Origin: Halotia wernerae
Lineage (GTDB): Bacteria > Cyanobacteriota > Cyanobacteriia > Cyanobacteriales > Nostocaceae
DNA length: 64,000 nt
Assembly: GCA_034931985.1 (NCBI GenBank)
Contig: JAYGHB010000008.1
Coordinates: 1 to 64,000, forward strand
Direction: 5' to 3'
The notes below the pieces were generated by a model. The model was not told the origin of the DNA. It saw only the letters and a program-made list of their open reading frames with translations, and made no database searches. Below are positions 61,318-64,000 of this stretch, in pieces (within the stretch, counting starts at the first letter, position 1; the number at the start of each line of letters is the position of its first letter). The translations under genes and the position numbers were made by a program.

Positions 61318-62820
61318 TTAGCTGCGATCGCGAATGCTTTGCCCATCTGTAACCTGTTCCGTAGGATGCAAAATTACCCGTTCCCCTACAGTTAGACCTT
61401 GCTCGACTGCTGCTTCCAAATCATTACGCTGACTGATGACAATTTGCCGCCGTTGGGCTTTTCCGTCCTTGTCTACGAAGGTACACCAAGCTTGTTTATT
61501 GCACCGGAATAACGCACTCATGGGTACTTTCAAGACATCTTTGCCTTCCCATGTCACGATCCGCGCCTCTACCCGATACCCATCTCCTATAGACTTGGGT
61601 GGATTGACAAAATCGGCAATCACATTCACCCGCTGCTCTTCTACACCCAAGGCTGAAACTTCTGTAAATGCAGAAGGTTCAACATAGCGAACTTTAGCCT
61701 GTAAAGGTTTCTCTCCTCCCCAATGCTCAATTTGAATCAAAGCTCCCGGTTTTACCTTGACGGCATCTGTCGATAGGATATCAACTACCAGTTCGAGTTG
61801 CGCGGCATTACCCACCTCAAGCAGTGGATCACCAGCTTGGACAAAGCGGGCGCTTTTTTGCATCACTCGCAAAACACTTCCGCCAGCAGGAGTCTTGACA
61901 GTGGTGCGCTGGGCTTCGTCCACTAGATTGGTCAAGGCAGCTTCAGCACTGGCAATTTGAGCGCGGTAGACATTTAGTAGGTAATCCGGGTCTTGCTGCT
62001 CTGCTTGCAATACAGCTAGATTTTTGCGAGTGGCTGCCACGTTAGCGATCGCTGCCTCTACTTCACGCTGGCTCGCTTTTACTTCTTGTTTTCGGCGGGT
62101 TTCAGCCAGTTCTGCATCTTCTCGGACTTTGCGAGATTCGGCACCTGCGGCTGCAAGTTGCTGGGCGCGTTGGCGATCGCGGGTTGCCTGGGCTAGATTT
62201 GCCTGCGCTTCCTGATATCTGGCCTCTGCCTGCCGTTGGGTGGCGATCGCCACGTTAATTTGAGCCTCAGCCTGTGCCAGAGCTGCGGGTTTAGTCCGTT
62301 GGGTTTCCACCCCTGCCAACTGAGCGCGTAGCTCCCGCAAGCGCGCCTGTGCGGCTTGCACCTCGGTATTGAGAGGGAGCGAATCAATTTGAGCGACGAC
62401 GGTTCCTTTTTGGATCGAATCCCCCGACTCTAGTTTAATCCGTGCCAAACGACCTGACACGGGAGCCGCAACGATAAAGCGATCGCGCACCCTTGTTTTG
62501 CCCTCAGCATCCACTGTATTCAATAGAGTTCCCCGCTGAACTTTTCCCAAATCGACAGCGATCGGGGTTGGACGCAGGGCAAAAACCACCAGTCCCAAGA
62601 CTCCTAACCCCGCTAGCCAATAAGGGAGACGACGGGGGAGACGTTTCCAGATGGGGGGCGGTGCAGGTGAAGCAGGCTCTTGATCGTTATCCTTTGAGGG
62701 TGGCGCAGATGAAGCAGGCTCCTGATCATTATCCGTTGAGGGTGGCGTGGAGACTGGGGATGATTTTGAGTTCGGCAGTTGAATACCAAAAATACTAGAG
62801 CGATGATGTTTTTGCTGCAT
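61318..62820 (-). CDS. HlyD-type membrane fusion protein of an ABC exporter
   Basis: A 500-residue periplasmic adaptor. A disordered N-terminus with a tandem DNDQEPAS.APP repeat leads into one membrane helix (about 68-85). A barrel-sandwich segment (RFIVAAPVSGRLARIKLESGDSIQKG) is split by a long alpha-hairpin coiled coil rich in Ala/Gln/Arg (about 150-290) and resumes with TVKTPAGGSVLRV. Beta-barrel domains follow. The frame is open to 62859, but ATG 62820 has AAGGAGGA just upstream and starts 13 bp after the permease stop. It is visibly richer in G+C than the rest of the window. Confidence 0.85.
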   Translation of the reverse strand: MQQKHHRSSIFGIQLPNSKSSPVSTPPSTDNDQEPASSAPPSKDNDQEPASPAPPPIWKRLPRRLPYWLAGLGVLGLVVFALRPTPIAVDLGKVQRGTLLNTVDAEGKTRVRDRFIVAAPVSGRLARIKLESGDSIQKGTVVAQIDSLPLNTEVQAAQARLRELRAQLAGVETQRTKPAALAQAEAQINVAIATQRQAEARYQEAQANLAQATRDRQRAQQLAAAGAESRKVREDAELAETRRKQEVKASQREVEAAIANVAATRKNLAVLQAEQQDPDYLLNVYRAQIASAEAALTNLVDEAQRTTVKTPAGGSVLRVMQKSARFVQAGDPLLEVGNAAQLELVVDILSTDAVKVKPGALIQIEHWGGEKPLQAKVRYVEPSAFTEVSALGVEEQRVNVIADFVNPPKSIGDGYRVEARIVTWEGKDVLKVPMSALFRCNKQAWCTFVDKDGKAQRRQIVISQRNDLEAAVEQGLTVGERVILHPTEQVTDGQSIRDRS

Positions 62821-62833
62821 CAGAGTTTCCTCC

Positions 62834-64000
62834 TTATTCACGAGTTTTAAGAACGGCAATTAAATCCAAATGATTGAGTTGACGACGAATCAACCAGCCA
62901 GAGCCGAGAGCCGTTAGGGTGATGATGATAAAGGCATAGGCATAGCTTGAGGGTGAAACAACTAAGGGCAGCCGATACAGTTCGCTATCGTAGGCGGCGC
63001 TCATGAGGGCTGCGAGGCCATAACCCATGCCGCAGCCCAGCGGGATCGCCAAGGCGGTGACGATCGCCTGCTCACCCAGCAAAATCACCGCAATCTCGCC
63101 TTGGGTGAAGCCAATAATCCTCAGGGTGGCTAGTTCGCGACTGCGTTCGGAGAGTGCAATGCGAGCGACGTTGTAGACCACGCCAAAGGCAATCACACCT
63201 GCAAATACGATCAGCACTGCTGTGAAAGCTGCAAAAGTCCCGGTAATATTTTTGTTAAATTCGGCGATTAAGCGATCGCGCAACGCCACACTTGCCACCG
63301 CCGGAGTCTGTTTAAGTTGGGTATAAAGCTGATCAAGATACTTCGAGTCCACGGCCAAATAGGCTCCCGAAATCGTCTGTCCCTCGCGCATCAACTGATT
63401 GAGCGCTTGAATATTCATGTAAGCTCCCAGACCAATCAGTTCGTCCACCACCCCAACAACGGACACTTCGCGGGTGGGGCGATCGCCTTCTAAGACTTCC
63501 AAGGTCAGCATATCGCCGACGGTGATGCCGATTTTGTCCGCTAGGCTTGAGGTGAGAATAATGCCCGTCTCTGGCAGTGCTACCGGCTGCAAATTCTGGT
63601 CGAGGAGGCGGCGCAACTCTCCTTGGGGTTCTAGTCCAGTGATACCGCTGAGGTAAGTTCTATGTTGAAAGCGCAACCGGGCTGGAACCGAGCGATAGGG
63701 TTCACTACGCAAAACACCGGGCAGATTTGTTAGCTCGTAGCGGGCGCGGCTAGACAGCGGTTGATTAAACACCAGGGTGACATCTTCCCGCTGAATTTGG
63801 CGGAACTGCAACTCGACGATGTAGTTGGTGGCATCTTCAAAATAGCGACCGATGACCAGAATTGCCACCGCTGCCGAAATCCCCAAAATCGCCAACCCGG
63901 TTTGCCAGCCGCGCCGTTCCAGATTGCGTAAAATGATCTGTCCCACTGGCGACAGAAACCGCTGAAACCCCAGCCGTTCTATGAGGGTGGCTCGGAAGGT
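62834..64000 (-). CDS. FtsX/MacB-like ABC exporter permease, partial at window edge
   Basis: The frame runs from the window's right edge to TAA 62834-62836, 389 codons seen, with the N-terminal part outside. The first GTG (63946) is not a start: the frame is open before it (FRATLIERLGFQRFLSPVGQ) and reads as a linker into the second half of a long two-FtsX permease. Seen are a helix (about 63900-63840), a periplasmic MacB-like domain and three C-terminal helices ending in a typical IIRRQLNHLDLIAVLKTRE. A MacB-like exporter with the adaptor downstream is likely; the ATPase is probably just outside the window. Confidence 0.85.
   Translation of the reverse strand, partial: TFRATLIERLGFQRFLSPVGQIILRNLERRGWQTGLAILGISAAVAILVIGRYFEDATNYIVELQFRQIQREDVTLVFNQPLSSRARYELTNLPGVLRSEPYRSVPARLRFQHRTYLSGITGLEPQGELRRLLDQNLQPVALPETGIILTSSLADKIGITVGDMLTLEVLEGDRPTREVSVVGVVDELIGLGAYMNIQALNQLMREGQTISGAYLAVDSKYLDQLYTQLKQTPAVASVALRDRLIAEFNKNITGTFAAFTAVLIVFAGVIAFGVVYNVARIALSERSRELATLRIIGFTQGEIAVILLGEQAIVTALAIPLGCGMGYGLAALMSAAYDSELYRLPLVVSPSSYAYAFIIITLTALGSGWLIRRQLNHLDLIAVLKTRE

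Noticed and set aside
1..64000. tRNA or rRNA genes
   Set aside because: Reading both strands, I found no cloverleaf with TTCGA-type T-loop and CCA-compatible acceptor, and no rRNA-like stretch; short hairpins seen are repeats.

Overview
The window is chromosomal DNA of a filamentous, probably heterocyst-forming cyanobacterium (Nostocales-type). Pointers seen in the sequence: very frequent GCGATCGC (HIP1) octamers, heptameric G/C-rich short tandem repeats (GGGAGCA, CCCTAGT and ATGCCCC types), an NblA-like phycobilisome-degradation protein, ferredoxin-thioredoxin reductase, a cyAbrB regulator, a BioU-type biotin enzyme, a CHASE2/Ser-Thr kinase and many dispersed palindromic repeats. No rRNA, tRNA or CRISPR array was found.

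Layout. 0-5.6 kb: a FAD oxidoreductase with a Rieske tail, two tandem TspO/MBR-like membrane proteins, a DUF3611 protein, a NarL-type response regulator and Era. 5.8-12.6 kb: an M14-type deacylase, a wrecked ClC channel gene, cyAbrB, Rrf2, CbiB, PyrR and a sugar-binding lipoprotein. 12.7-18 kb: the type IV pilus alignment and secretin genes pilM-N-O-Q. 18.1-19.9 kb: a complete ISKra4-type element with 21-bp perfect ends, an 8-bp target duplication, a frameshifted transposase and a passenger gene. 20-23 kb: GH57 glucan enzyme and two Uma2 genes, one broken by a stop codon. 23-29.5 kb, minus strand: grpE, dnaK, dnaJ, a TusA-like gene and rsgA. 30-35 kb: the pilus motor genes pilB-pilT-pilC, then an unknown gene whose 5' end has been duplicated in tandem. 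35.5-45.4 kb: bioU, a DUF6875 protein, a repeat-rich membrane-anchored protein, the lptA-lptB-lptF/G transport cluster, ftrC-DUF309 and DUF58. 45.4-49.8 kb: a TPR remnant, an unusual pentapeptide-repeat/membrane protein and glutathione reductase. 49.9-58.5 kb: the CHASE2 kinase, a LabA-like NYN protein, leuA, mtnA, an nblA-like gene and a sugar ABC ATPase.

58.8-64 kb is the most distinctive part. It is visibly more GC-rich than the rest and all on the minus strand: a two-repeat SpoIIAA-like protein and two tandem Coq4-family proteins behind one clear sigma70-type promoter carrying a TGTGAC-N6-GTCACA palindrome, then an HlyD-type membrane fusion protein and an FtsX/MacB-like permease cut by the window edge. 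Cyanobacteria make plastoquinone rather than ubiquinone, so paired Coq4 proteins with the metal motif intact, next to an exporter, are the best candidate here for an undescribed system.

Gene decay is frequent: ClC, Uma2, a DUF433-like gene and a TPR protein are all broken, and dispersed palindromes and heptamer repeats fill most intergenic gaps.
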